DNA from: a virus
Direction: 5' to 3' (one strand)
Length of the DNA: 41,875 nucleotides
IMG/VR virus record: IMGVR_UViG_3300044533_000991
Coordinates: 1-41,875 of that record
Position numbers and translations under genes: made by a program. The first letter of the stretch is position 1, and each line of letters begins with the position of its first letter. The notes under the pieces were generated by a model. The model was not told the DNA's origin. It worked only from the letters and a program-made list of their open reading frames with translations, and did not search any database. Of this stretch, positions 1 to 7,063 are shown one piece after another.

Positions 1-1504
1 CCCTCATCCGCCTCGGTCGTCTCCAATCCTCGGGCAAATACAACGCCTCTGACATCTCCGCCCTCAGCGGCCCCACCTTCACCGCCCCCGTCCTGCGCCA
101 ACTGGAATCCACACTCGGCCTCGTCCTCTCCATCTCCGACCGGGGATTCTACGAATCCGCCTTCCGCGCCAGCCTCGACACCCGCATGAAAGCTGCCGCC
201 GCAAATGGCACGCCCATGCTCGCGCCCGATACCGACATGGTGACAGCCGCCCGCATGGATGCTGGCCGCGCAATATACCAAGACCCCAATGTCGCCAGCC
301 GCACGCTCAGCATGTTCCGCCGCGGTTTCAATTTCAATCAACGCTGGGGCATTGGCTCCCTCCTGATGAAATTCACCCAAGTCCCCGGCTCGATCCTCAC
401 CCGCGCCGTGGAATTTTCCCCGCTTGGATTCATCAACACCGCCTACCAAAGCCTCGCGCCGATGCTCTCCAGCTCCCGCGAGTTCGACCAGAAAGCCTTC
501 ACCGATTCCTTCTCCCGCGCCCTCGTCGGCACCACCGGCCTCGTCGCCACCGGCTACTGGCTCGCCCACCTCGGCATCATCTCCGCTGGTGGAGACGCCA
601 AGGATGAAGACAAGCGAAACCTCAACCGCGCCACCGGATGGGGAGCCTACAAACTCAATGTCGATGCGCTCAAACGCGCCCTCATGACCGGCAACTTCTG
701 GACCCCGCAGAAACAACAGCGCGACGACATGGTGATCGGCTACGATTGGGCACAGCCCCTCTCCATCGGCGTCGCCATGGGGGCCTACTCCCGAGAGAAT
801 CAAGAAGCCATCAAGCAAGACATCCTCGCAGGCAAGAAGCAAAGCCTCGCCGCCACCGGCCTCAACTGGCTCGCCTACGCAGGCGGAGCCGCCACCGGAG
901 CCATGAACTCCCTCGTCGAGCAGCCCCTCCTCACTGGACTTAATCAATTCGCCCGCGATGTGGGCTACGACAACATCCCCGGCGCTCTCCTTAAAACCGC
1001 CGCCGAAGCGCCTGGCACCTTCATCCCCACCGCAGCCCGGCAATGGATGCAACTCACCGACAACGCCGCCCGCGAAACCCGCGACAGCTCCCCGGCTCGC
1101 CAGTTTATCAACGAACTCAAAGCCCAACTCCCCGGACAAAGCCAAACCCTCCCGCCGAAATACGACATCGCCGGTCAACCCGTCGAGCGATGGGCCAAGG
1201 ACAGCAACACGCTCTTCAATGTCCTCTTCAACCCCTCGATGGTGAGCTACATCAAAGGCAGCCCCGCGCTCACCGAGATGAGCCAGGTCTACAAATACAC
1301 CGCCGAGACCGGAGCCGTCCCCAGCCAGGTCAAGCCGGAGTTCACCCTCGAAGGCGTCAAGGTCCGCCTCACCTCCGAAGAGATCAGTGCAATGCAGAAG
1401 GACATGGGAGCCCTCAGCATCGCCGCGCTGGAGAAGTTCGTCCTCTCCGATCCCCGCTACGACAAAGCCACATGGGACGCCAAAGCCCGCGCCATGACCC
1501 GCGC
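1..1504 (+). repeat. Left copy of a diverged 1.5-kb terminal duplication
   Basis: These bases align with 40372-41875 at a constant offset of 40,371 and no net indel (for example ATG at 186 against 40557). Differences are scattered and mostly synonymous, with small clusters of amino-acid changes such as SMFRRGF against GGLRRVL. The copy is coding throughout. Confidence 0.9.
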
Positions 1505-1649
1505 TTTGGAGAAAGCCGCCACCGCCGCGAAATACCGCATCCTCTTGTCTCGCCCCGACCTCAAGACCCGCGCCAAACAGGAATACGACGCCCTCCAAGC
1601 CACCCGCGCCGCCACCCAATCCGACATGCTCGCCCCTGTCGGGCCGTGA
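1..1649 (+). CDS. Giant virion-associated protein, C-terminal part (5' end outside window)
   Basis: The frame is open from base 3, so the gene begins before the window. The visible 548 residues match the last part of the >=1773-residue protein at 36555-41875, with about 96% identical residues by eye, and supply its likely C-terminus. They contain a segment rich in R, W, F and P (NQRWGIGSLLMKFTQVPGS) followed by a hydrophobic stretch (LVGTTGLVATGYWLAHLGII) that could touch a membrane. Very large proteins of this kind at the end of late operons are often internal virion or DNA-ejection proteins or 'large polyvalent proteins'; that role is inferred, and I see no catalytic motif. The gene ends three bases before the convergent integrase stop, so the two transcripts face each other. 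Confidence 0.8.
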   Translation, partial: LIRLGRLQSSGKYNASDISALSGPTFTAPVLRQLESTLGLVLSISDRGFYESAFRASLDTRMKAAAANGTPMLAPDTDMVTAARMDAGRAIYQDPNVASRTLSMFRRGFNFNQRWGIGSLLMKFTQVPGSILTRAVEFSPLGFINTAYQSLAPMLSSSREFDQKAFTDSFSRALVGTTGLVATGYWLAHLGIISAGGDAKDEDKRNLNRATGWGAYKLNVDALKRALMTGNFWTPQKQQRDDMVIGYDWAQPLSIGVAMGAYSRENQEAIKQDILAGKKQSLAATGLNWLAYAGGAATGAMNSLVEQPLLTGLNQFARDVGYDNIPGALLKTAAEAPGTFIPTAARQWMQLTDNAARETRDSSPARQFINELKAQLPGQSQTLPPKYDIAGQPVERWAKDSNTLFNVLFNPSMVSYIKGSPALTEMSQVYKYTAETGAVPSQVKPEFTLEGVKVRLTSEEISAMQKDMGALSIAALEKFVLSDPRYDKATWDAKARAMTRALEKAATAAKYRILLSRPDLKTRAKQEYDALQATRAATQSDMLAPVGP

Positions 1650-1652
1650 TCC

Positions 1653-2804
1653 TCACAACGGGTCGGGCTCCGTAATCAAATCATGGTAGTGCGCCCATGT
1701 GGTCTGGAACGATCCATGCCGCAGCATCCTGCTCGCCACCTCCAAGCCGCTTCGCATCGCAATCTCCGCGCCAAATTGTCCCCGCAGCGCATAGCTCACC
1801 TTGTGCCCAGGCCGGTTCACTAGAAACTTCCTCGCCCAATCATTGATCGTCCGCTGATACAAATCCTCCGCATCCGTCTGGTGCTTGCGCGGAATCACAA
1901 AATCTTCCGACTCTGGAAATGCTCCGCGCAACTGCTCCATCAATTCCCGCCGCACCGGCACCACCCCGTCGCGGCCCTTGGGAACATAGTAGGAGCCATC
2001 CGATAGTTTTCTTTTCACAAACTCCAACACAGGCCCCTTCGTCCCCTCGCGAACCCAATCCCAGCGCAGCTCCATCGTCTCGTTGTTCCTCAAACCGCAC
2101 CACCGCATCAACGCAAAGACCGCCCAAATTTTTCGATCCTCTTCTTTCTCGCTCGTCCGCAAAATTTCCGCCGCCGCTTCCATGGCCACAAGCTGCTTCG
2201 GGTCGATCACTCGAAACGGCTCCGCCTTGCCAGCCTCCGCCCCGCCCCGCCGCCGAGTCGAAAACGCCACCGCTCGAAACCCCGCCACATCGGGCAAATG
2301 CAAATCCTCGTAATAGTGCATCACTCCTGGAGCAAACATCGACTTGATCGAATTCACATCCGAACGAATCCCCGCCGCCGCCCGCCCCGCCGCCACTTGT
2401 TTCTCCACCCATTTCCGAAACCGATCCGCCCTCAAAACCTCATTGATCCGGCGACCTCCCGCCGCCTCGGTCTCAAACTCCTCGCGCACATACCGCTCAA
2501 ACCTCCCCGCGACTGCCCGCGCCGACTTCGGCCCCTTCTCCTCCCATTTTTCCGCCACCTCTTGCACGGTAGCGAACCCCTGCCGCCTCGACACCTCCTC
2601 TTGGGTCTTCGTGTCACCCGTCTTGATGGCCTCCGCCAAACGCTTCGCCACCTTCAAAGCTGTCGGCTTGTCCGATTTCGTCCTGACATCGGTGGACCGC
2701 AGATACCGCCTGCCCCGATACTGGCAGCGATAATACCAAACATGCCGGGAATCGTCCCAAGTGACCGAAACCTCCCCCCATTTCCGTTGTGATTTTTCTT
2801 TCAT
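1653..2804 (-). CDS. int: Tyrosine recombinase / phage integrase
   Basis: This enzyme would integrate and excise the phage at the tRNA-derived site lying 120 bases upstream of its start. The C-terminal catalytic domain shows box I (WCGLRNNETMELRW, catalytic Arg) and box II (YALRGQFGAEI, then MLRHGSF), ending in the nucleophile Tyr of TTWAHYHDL. The His of the usual HxxR motif reads as Tyr (YALR), which is atypical. The N-terminus has an SAM-like core-binding region (FATVQEVAEKWEEKG). I chose the ATG at 2804 (MKEKSQRKWGEV) because GGAG lies about 11 bases upstream; a GTG at 2828 would add eight residues. At 383 residues the length is normal for the family. The gene is convergent with the giant virion gene and lies next to the attachment core, as in many temperate phages. 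Confidence 0.93.
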   Translation of the reverse strand: MKEKSQRKWGEVSVTWDDSRHVWYYRCQYRGRRYLRSTDVRTKSDKPTALKVAKRLAEAIKTGDTKTQEEVSRRQGFATVQEVAEKWEEKGPKSARAVAGRFERYVREEFETEAAGGRRINEVLRADRFRKWVEKQVAAGRAAAGIRSDVNSIKSMFAPGVMHYYEDLHLPDVAGFRAVAFSTRRRGGAEAGKAEPFRVIDPKQLVAMEAAAEILRTSEKEEDRKIWAVFALMRWCGLRNNETMELRWDWVREGTKGPVLEFVKRKLSDGSYYVPKGRDGVVPVRRELMEQLRGAFPESEDFVIPRKHQTDAEDLYQRTINDWARKFLVNRPGHKVSYALRGQFGAEIAMRSGLEVASRMLRHGSFQTTWAHYHDLITEPDPL

Positions 2805-2832
2805 AAAAGTGGCCACTCCGCATGCCACTTTT
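2805..2832. promoter_or_regulatory. Perfect 9-bp inverted repeat just upstream of int
   Basis: AAAAGTGGC (2805-2813) and GCCACTTTT (2824-2832) are exact inverse copies separated by ten bases. The first arm abuts the chosen integrase ATG. Such a palindrome could be an operator for integrase control, an arm-type or excisionase site, or a hairpin masking the ribosome binding region. Only the symmetry is seen; the function is inferred. Confidence 0.5.
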
Positions 2833-3151
2833 CACTAAACCACAACCAAACCAATTTTCCACATTTAACAGAACGACCAGTGTAAAACCCTCTAAATGAA
2901 CCCTCCGATCAACAATCAGGAAGTGCGCCCCCCGGGACTCGAACCCGGAACCAATTGATTAAGAGACCGGCGTTCTTTATTTGAAAATGAATATCTTATC
3001 AAAGACGCCTGCCGCTTTGCATGTCGGTTAGATAGGATTTGCTGGCTCTTTTCCGTCCACCAGAGCGGGTGGAAATTCTCGGTCTTCGGTTGCCAGCTTT
3101 TCATCGGTCGTCAATGGAATGTCGAGCTGGTCGATGAACTTGGCAAGGGCT
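2833..3151. other. Gene-free attachment region between int and the lysogeny operon
   Basis: This stretch holds the tRNA-derived attachment core (2924-2965) and AT-rich flanks such as 2971-3003, the usual look of an attP with integrase and bending-protein sites. A small hairpin (TCCACC 3056-3061, GGTGGA 3068-3073) lies downstream of the minus-strand lipoprotein gene but has no U-run. I see no convincing gene here. Confidence 0.55.
2924..2965 (-). other. attP-like core: 3' half of a tRNA-Lys(CTT) gene
   Basis: On the minus strand this reads as the 3' half of a tRNA: anticodon loop CTCTTAA (anticodon CTT), stem strand TCAAT, variable loop TGGTT, T arm CCGGG-TTCGAGT-CCCGG, acceptor strand GGGGCGC and discriminator A, with no encoded CCA. 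The bases upstream of the loop (CCGGT) cannot pair with TCAAT and no 5' half follows, so it is not a functional tRNA. Tyrosine integrases commonly cross over in a tRNA anticodon loop, and the phage copy restores the tRNA 3' end. Phage genes lie on both sides, so this is attP or a tandem junction, not a simple phage-host boundary. Confidence 0.85.
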
Positions 3152-3607
3152 TCAAGGGCCGACGCGCTTTTGGGTGAGTTTTCGGTCGGGGCCATATGTG
3201 TTTCTCAAATAATCGAGGGCAGCAAGATGCCCGCTGGAATGGAGCGCGGGGCTGACGATTCCGATGTTTTGCGGGATGGGTTCGTTGCTGCCGAACATTT
3301 CCCAGTTCATGGAGCCGTCGGGCCAGCGGGCGCGGAATTTCTGGCTCATGCGTCCGTTGTAGGGCCAGCGGGGATAGGTGTTCGGATAGGGCTTTTGCGG
3401 GGTGACTTTGATGGTGACGGGGGCCGCGCCGAGGACATTGCCGTTCCAATCCACAATGCCGCCTGCGGGGCTGGTGTGAATGGTGATCTCGACGGGGGCA
3501 ATGACAGCTTGCGCGGGCCGTGTGATAGGCTCTGGCTTGGGGCTGGTGCAACTTGCCAGCATGGCCGCTAGAGCTAGGAAATAGGCGGGTCGGATGAGGT
3601 TCTTCAT
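3152..3607 (-). CDS. Lipoprotein with PEGA-like segment, lysogeny operon
   Basis: The 151-residue product starts with a lipoprotein signal peptide: Lys near the start, a hydrophobic run and lipobox LASC at residues 17-20. It should be exported, lipidated and anchored in the outer or cytoplasmic membrane. Residues 45-70 (SPAGGIVDWNGNVLGAAP) resemble a PEGA-type beta module. The gene overlaps the upstream membrane-protein gene by ATGA, so the two are translationally coupled and probably share the promoter of the RHH regulator. Membrane proteins expressed with a repressor in a lysogen often exclude superinfecting phages or change the host surface; that role is inferred from position. Its enzymatic function, if any, is unknown. 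Confidence 0.8.
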   Translation of the reverse strand: MKNLIRPAYFLALAAMLASCTSPKPEPITRPAQAVIAPVEITIHTSPAGGIVDWNGNVLGAAPVTIKVTPQKPYPNTYPRWPYNGRMSQKFRARWPDGSMNWEMFGSNEPIPQNIGIVSPALHSSGHLAALDYLRNTYGPDRKLTQKRVGP

Positions 3608-3924
3608 TCTTCGTAGAATTTTTGAATTTTCGGATCAGAAAGCCTTTTTTCTATTGCAACGCGGTCTCCTCGTTTCCAATCCCAAATAAGTTCGGTAAGT
3701 TCCCGCTTGGCCATGGCGTTTTTAACGCGTGGCGGGGTTGCGGGATTCACAAACGCAACAACCGCACACATGGAAAGCAAAACGAGACAGGCAATAATTT
3801 TGGTGGGTTTGGTTTTGAAAATCTCTCGGGCGATATGGTAGCAGCCCACCCAGCAAGCGGCGGCCATCGCAAGCAGGCAAAGGGCGTAGGGGATTCCCCA
3901 AAATTCGCTATTCAAAAGGTTCAT
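3604..3924 (-). CDS. Small membrane protein, lysogeny operon
   Basis: The product has two hydrophobic segments, near residues 8-27 (WGIPYALCLLAMAAACWVG) and 41-58 (IIACLVLLSMCAVVAF). A charged C-terminal tail of about 45 residues (KRELTELIWDWKRGDR) follows and is probably cytoplasmic. I chose the ATG at 3924 because AGGA lies ten bases upstream; an ATG at 3948 would add eight residues (MDPSGIAA). It sits between the RHH regulator gene and the lipoprotein gene on the minus strand, overlapping the latter by four bases. With the lipoprotein it may form a two-component envelope function such as superinfection exclusion. I recognise no family. Confidence 0.7.
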   Translation of the reverse strand: MNLLNSEFWGIPYALCLLAMAAACWVGCYHIAREIFKTKPTKIIACLVLLSMCAVVAFVNPATPPRVKNAMAKRELTELIWDWKRGDRVAIEKRLSDPKIQKFYEE

Positions 3925-3952
3925 TGCCGCGATTCCTGATGGGTCCATTTTT

Positions 3953-4342
3953 TTAGCTCGATGATTTCCGCCGCTTGGCTTGGTAGCGGATCGGGGTTTT
4001 CGCTGTTTTCAACCCACCAACGGATTTGTCGGATGGATCGTGGATCGAGTCCCCATGGGCCTCGGCGGGTGTTGTCTTGTCGTTCAAGTGAACGCGAGAT
4101 AAGGGCGCATGATTGGGAAATAATTTTTCCTTCAAGTAGGTTTCGAGGTCGAGCATGTCGGCCTCGGTGAGGGAGCGGTTGCCGTTCGCTCGGTAGGTGC
4201 GGACGAACCATTCGCAAGCCTGCTCGACGACATTGTTGCGGGTGATGTTGAGGCCGGTATTCGCGGCGATTTCGTCGAGCAATGCAATGACCTCCTCGGG
4301 CAGTCGGATCGAGAAATTGCGTTTGGTTTTTTCCTGTTTCAC
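3953..4342 (-). CDS. Ribbon-helix-helix transcriptional regulator, candidate lysogeny repressor
   Basis: The N-terminal part has the ribbon-helix-helix pattern of CopG/Arc-like regulators: a beta strand KRNFSIRLPEEV, helix ALLDEIAANTG and helix TRNNVVEQACEWFVRTYR. These proteins bind DNA as dimers through the strand pair. A basic, poorly conserved tail follows. I placed the start at a GTG at 4342, a few residues before the strand as is usual; an upstream GTG at 4462 would overlap the divergent gene by 39 bases. The gene heads a minus-strand operon with membrane and lipoprotein genes and faces a second RHH gene across an AT-rich gap with repeated motifs. That arrangement suggests it is the maintenance repressor, which is an inference. 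Confidence 0.75.
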   Translation of the reverse strand: MKQEKTKRNFSIRLPEEVIALLDEIAANTGLNITRNNVVEQACEWFVRTYRANGNRSLTEADMLDLETYLKEKLFPNHAPLSRVHLNDKTTPAEAHGDSIHDPSDKSVGGLKTAKTPIRYQAKRRKSSS

Positions 4343-4345
4343 AGG

Positions 4346-4423
4346 TTGCAATGTAACACGATTAAATTTTTCGCAATTTTTTTGTTGCTGGTTCGGTAAA
4401 TTTGTAACATGAATTAACCCGCA
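4346..4423. promoter_or_regulatory. Divergent promoter/operator region with paired TGTAACA repeats
   Basis: This AT-rich gap separates the leftward RHH regulator from the rightward RHH gene. It contains TGTAACACGATTAA (4352-4365) and TGTAACATGAATTAA (4403-4417), direct repeats 51 bases apart, roughly five helical turns. One lies by each gene start. A TTGTTG / TAACAT pair with a 17-base spacer (4382-4410) could serve the rightward promoter, though it would leave a very short leader. A palindrome CCTGTTTCACAGG (4333-4345) overlaps the leftward start. Confidence 0.5.
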
Positions 4424-4570
4424 ATGAAAACGATCAGCATTCGATTGCCAGCAGAACTCCACCGGGAAATCGCCCGGATGGCCGATGAACAGGGCCTCAA
4501 GCCCGGACAGGTGATTCGCTCACTCCTCCTCCGCATGGTAAAATCCAAACGCCAGGAGGTGCCGGTATGA
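4424..4570 (+). CDS. 48-residue ribbon-helix-helix protein, first gene of early operon
   Basis: The ATG at 4424 opens a 48-residue frame starting MKTISIRLPAELHREIARMA, a classic CopG/Arc-type strand-helix, then a second helix GQVIRSLLLRMVKSK. It is a compact, almost minimal RHH dimeric DNA-binding domain. It is the first gene of the rightward operon and faces the larger RHH regulator. By analogy with Cro-like proteins it may bind the same region and favour lytic growth; only the fold and position are visible. Its stop overlaps the next start in ATGA. Confidence 0.72.
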   Translation: MKTISIRLPAELHREIARMADEQGLKPGQVIRSLLLRMVKSKRQEVPV

Positions 4571-4725
4571 GGCCGCCGAGAAAGTTTCTTTGGTATGTCG
4601 AGGGCTTGAATGCTCTCCGGCACAAAGTGGGCGATTATTTTTGGGCCTACACATCCGGCGAGGCGAGGCAGGAGTGGAGCCTGCGTTTCGGCGCAATCCC
4701 GAACCACTGGAGGCTCGAGAAATGA
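4567..4725 (+). CDS. Hypothetical small basic protein
   Basis: This 52-residue frame (MRPPRKFLWYVEGLNALRHK) overlaps both neighbours by ATGA junctions, which is the main evidence that it is translated. It is rich in aromatic and basic residues and has no membrane segment or recognisable motif. Function unknown. Confidence 0.5.
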   Translation: MRPPRKFLWYVEGLNALRHKVGDYFWAYTSGEARQEWSLRFGAIPNHWRLEK

Positions 4726-4829
4726 CCCACGCGGATTTTTTGAGGTTGGCGGGCTATGCCTGGGATTTTGTGTGGGCGATCAGCCCGGCGGTTTTTTTGG
4801 CGGCGCTGACTTGGAGGGTGGTCCGATGA
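4722..4829 (+). CDS. Single-pass membrane micro-protein
   Basis: The 35-residue frame begins at an ATG overlapping the previous stop and ends overlapping the next start. Residues 14-34 (DFVWAISPAVFLAALTWRVV) form one membrane-spanning helix. No family is recognised. It could be a small membrane modulator, but translation is supported only by the tight overlaps and the hydrophobic helix. Confidence 0.45.
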   Translation: MTHADFLRLAGYAWDFVWAISPAVFLAALTWRVVR

Positions 4830-5056
4830 TCGAGAAGCACTATTCGCTGCGCGAGCTTGGGCGGGTGCTTGGCATCAGCCATGTGACTTTGAGCCATCGC
4901 GTGGAGGAGGGTGATCTCCGAGCGGTGCGGATCGGGAAGAGGGTGCTGATCCCTGAGTCGGCGGCCTCGGATTGGCTGAATCGCCATACGGTGAATGCCG
5001 CCGCAGGGGTGCGTCGTGGCCGTGGGTCTGCCCCGCTGGCTGCTTCTTTTTCTTAA
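4826..5056 (+). CDS. Excisionase/MerR-like helix-turn-helix DNA-binding protein
   Basis: The 76-residue product has the winged-helix pattern of the excisionase family: YSLRELGRVLGISHVTLSHR (helix-turn-helix), then EEGDLRAVRIGKRVLIPESA (wing) and SDWLNRH. Such proteins either direct excision together with the integrase or act as regulators. It lies in the early operon, not beside int, but the int/att block is only 2 kb away. It is followed by a basic Ala/Arg/Ser tail. A second HTH of the same type occurs at 14800-14952. Excisionase is the leading idea; a regulator is equally possible. Confidence 0.65.
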   Translation: MIEKHYSLRELGRVLGISHVTLSHRVEEGDLRAVRIGKRVLIPESAASDWLNRHTVNAAAGVRRGRGSAPLAASFS

Positions 5057-5074
5057 CCGCCGCGCCTTTTTTTT

Positions 5075-5779
5075 GTGACCACTGAGGGAAACACCCCATT
5101 GACGCCGGACGCGCCGCCTTTTTTTTGTGCCGATTTTTCGGATGGGGTGAATGCCCCATTGGCAACGGAGATCGACTTGGAGGGCTTGGGAGAGTTGCGG
5201 GCCGAGGTGGCCTTCCCTCTTCGCTCGAATCGCTACATGAAGCAATTCCATGCCGCGAAGGCTGACGACAAGCGGAGCCGCCGTGGGATTAAGCGACTGG
5301 TGAGGCCGGAGAACGCTGCCGCGCTTGCCGAGTATTTGCCGGAGCCGGGGGAATGCACCCATGCGGTGGTGCGTGGGGATTTCGTGATGGCGGAAATCAT
5401 TCCGTTGCTTTTGGGGAATCGAGTTGCCGACTTGGTGGGGATTTCGACTCTGGGGATGAGCCGGGAGAACGCTGTGAAGCTGGCCGAGATGCTGGCCGCG
5501 GGCAAGGTGCGCCGCCTTTTTTTGCTGGTGAGCCATTATTTTTCCCAAGTCGATAAGACGGGAACCTATCGGGAGGTGAAGGGGCTACTCGGGGATGCTG
5601 TGGTGGTGGCCCGCACTCATGCGAAGGTGATCCTAGTCTCTGCCGCGCCGTCTTTTTTTGTGGTGGAGGGATCGGCCAACCTTCGTTCGAGCGACAACAT
5701 CGAGCAGTTCGCCATCTGGAATGATGAGGAGCTACTGAATTGGCATCTGGAATGGATGCAGGAGGTGCAAGGTGCCTGA
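5075..5779 (+). CDS. Phospholipase D-like (HKD-type) protein
   Basis: The 234-residue product carries HAK at residues 182-184 followed by GSAN at 199-202 (FVVEGSANLRSSDN), the spacing and sequence of one half of a PLD/HKD active site. PLD-superfamily proteins include nucleases and phosphatidyl hydrolases that usually pair two such motifs, so a single copy suggests a homodimer. The Asp expected after the HxK motif is not evident. The start is a GTG at 5075, which overlaps no neighbour; the end overlaps the next gene by eight bases. Several T7-T8 tracts occur within the coding frame. A nuclease role in early phage DNA metabolism is plausible but unproven. Confidence 0.65.
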   Translation: MTTEGNTPLTPDAPPFFCADFSDGVNAPLATEIDLEGLGELRAEVAFPLRSNRYMKQFHAAKADDKRSRRGIKRLVRPENAAALAEYLPEPGECTHAVVRGDFVMAEIIPLLLGNRVADLVGISTLGMSRENAVKLAEMLAAGKVRRLFLLVSHYFSQVDKTGTYREVKGLLGDAVVVARTHAKVILVSAAPSFFVVEGSANLRSSDNIEQFAIWNDEELLNWHLEWMQEVQGA

Positions 5780-6785
5780 GCCTTCCAACCTCAACGCGGA
5801 GATCGCGGCCAAGGTGCTCGAAGCGAATGTGCGGAACATCGTGGAGAAGGTGAAGGCCGGTGGAACGCTGAACGCCACGGAGCGGGCCATGATGGAGCAG
5901 GCCGCGACAAAGGCCGCGACGCCATTGCAGGAATCCGAAGCCGCCCTCTCCGCCGCGCCTTTTTTATTTTCTGAAGACGAAATCGGGTTTGAGAAGCTGG
6001 AAGCCACGGGAGAGTTCACAGGGGAACGCTTGCTGGCTCGCCGCCCCGAGGTTTATCGGGCCGTGGTCCGCATGGCTGCCGAGGGACAGAGCATTTCGGC
6101 TACGGCCCGGGCGCTCTCGGTGAGCCGGAACACGGTCGCCGCCGTGAGGGAGCGTGAAGGAATTTCCATAGAGCAGGAGAAAAAGGAGTTACTGAGGGAT
6201 GTTCGCCGGGCGGCTCGTCTCTCGGTGGAGAGAGCTATCGAGCTAGTGCCTTCGATCAACAGCGCCAAAGATGCCGCCATCGTCGCCGCCGTGATGGTGG
6301 ACAAGATGCAGTTGTTGTCTGGTGAGGCCACAAGCCGAGTCGAGAAGGTAGAAGTCAACCAGGACAAGCTCTCCGAAATGCTGGCTGCCTTGCCGGTCCT
6401 CGAAGCCGAGGTGGTGGATACCGGTTTACAGCCGAGCGAGTCCAGCCAAATGCCGCCCGCTGCCTCTGCCCCCGGCCTGCCCTCCCCCTTGGTTCAAGGC
6501 GCACAAAATGCGGATAGTGAAAGCGGATTGCATATTGAAGAATGCGCTGCTGTCCCGATCCGAGAAGTCGATAGTTGTAAGCCATTCAGCATCAAGACAG
6601 GTCAATTATCCACTCCGGTGATTAGTGGAAGTTATGACCTAGATAACGCCGACCAGGGGGGGGAGGGGGTCGAGAATTTTGAGGCCCCCCCATTGGATAG
6701 CACTGGTTTGGGTTCACAGAAAATTTTTGACAAAGGGGTCTCTGATGCCCCGCAGGACGCTTCGGATTCATCCACCCTACCATGA
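5772..6785 (+). CDS. Helix-turn-helix protein of the early region (337 residues)
   Basis: This protein starts with GTG inside the end of the PLD-like gene. Its middle contains a clear HTH (EGQSISATARALSVSRNTVA) followed by a charged helix (EREGISIEQEKKELLRD). The C-terminal third is a Pro/Ser/Asp-rich, probably disordered tail. HTH proteins with this layout act as transcription regulators or as small terminase subunits that recognise packaging sites. No other small-terminase candidate stands out near the large terminase at 12953, so that role is possible, but the gene lies 6 kb upstream among early genes. I cannot decide between the two. It overlaps the next gene by four bases. Confidence 0.6.
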   Translation: MPEPSNLNAEIAAKVLEANVRNIVEKVKAGGTLNATERAMMEQAATKAATPLQESEAALSAAPFLFSEDEIGFEKLEATGEFTGERLLARRPEVYRAVVRMAAEGQSISATARALSVSRNTVAAVREREGISIEQEKKELLRDVRRAARLSVERAIELVPSINSAKDAAIVAAVMVDKMQLLSGEATSRVEKVEVNQDKLSEMLAALPVLEAEVVDTGLQPSESSQMPPAASAPGLPSPLVQGAQNADSESGLHIEECAAVPIREVDSCKPFSIKTGQLSTPVISGSYDLDNADQGGEGVENFEAPPLDSTGLGSQKIFDKGVSDAPQDASDSSTLP

Positions 6786-7063
6786 GCACTAAAAAACAAA
6801 AAAACGCCGCGCTGGAGCCGTCTCCGGCTCAGGATACGCCGCCCGCCCAGCCGGTGCCGGAGTATATCACCGCCCGCCTGCTGGGGCATGAGATCAACAA
6901 GCAGTTCCTCACGCTCTCCGTTCCCGATGGGGTGGGGGGCTTCTCGCGGGTGCGGATGCGCGTGCCGCTCCGCCTTTCGCATTGCTTCAAAAAAAACGCC
7001 GTCGTCCGTGTGCGTCGCACCGACGATCCCCTTGTTGTCGAACCTTTTCCCTCGATTTTATGA
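6782..7063 (+). CDS. Hypothetical protein, early operon
   Basis: The 93-residue product has a disordered Lys/Pro/Ala-rich start and a compact C-terminal half with beta-like character (GFSRVRMRVPLRLSHCFKK, VVRVRRTDDPLVV). ATGA overlaps join it to both neighbours, so it belongs to the operon. An A8 run lies inside the frame near 6989. I recognise no family. A small nucleic-acid-binding role would fit its basic composition but is a guess. Confidence 0.6.
   Translation: MSTKKQKNAALEPSPAQDTPPAQPVPEYITARLLGHEINKQFLTLSVPDGVGGFSRVRMRVPLRLSHCFKKNAVVRVRRTDDPLVVEPFPSIL

Noticed and set aside
2924-3003. Functional tRNA gene
   Set aside because: Only the 3' half is present and the bases upstream of the anticodon loop do not pair, so it is an attachment core, not a working tRNA.
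3056-3073. Terminator for the lipoprotein operon
   Set aside because: Six base pairs only and no U-run on the minus-strand transcript.
5772-6785. Firm small-terminase call
   Set aside because: An HTH alone is not enough, and the gene lies far from the large terminase.
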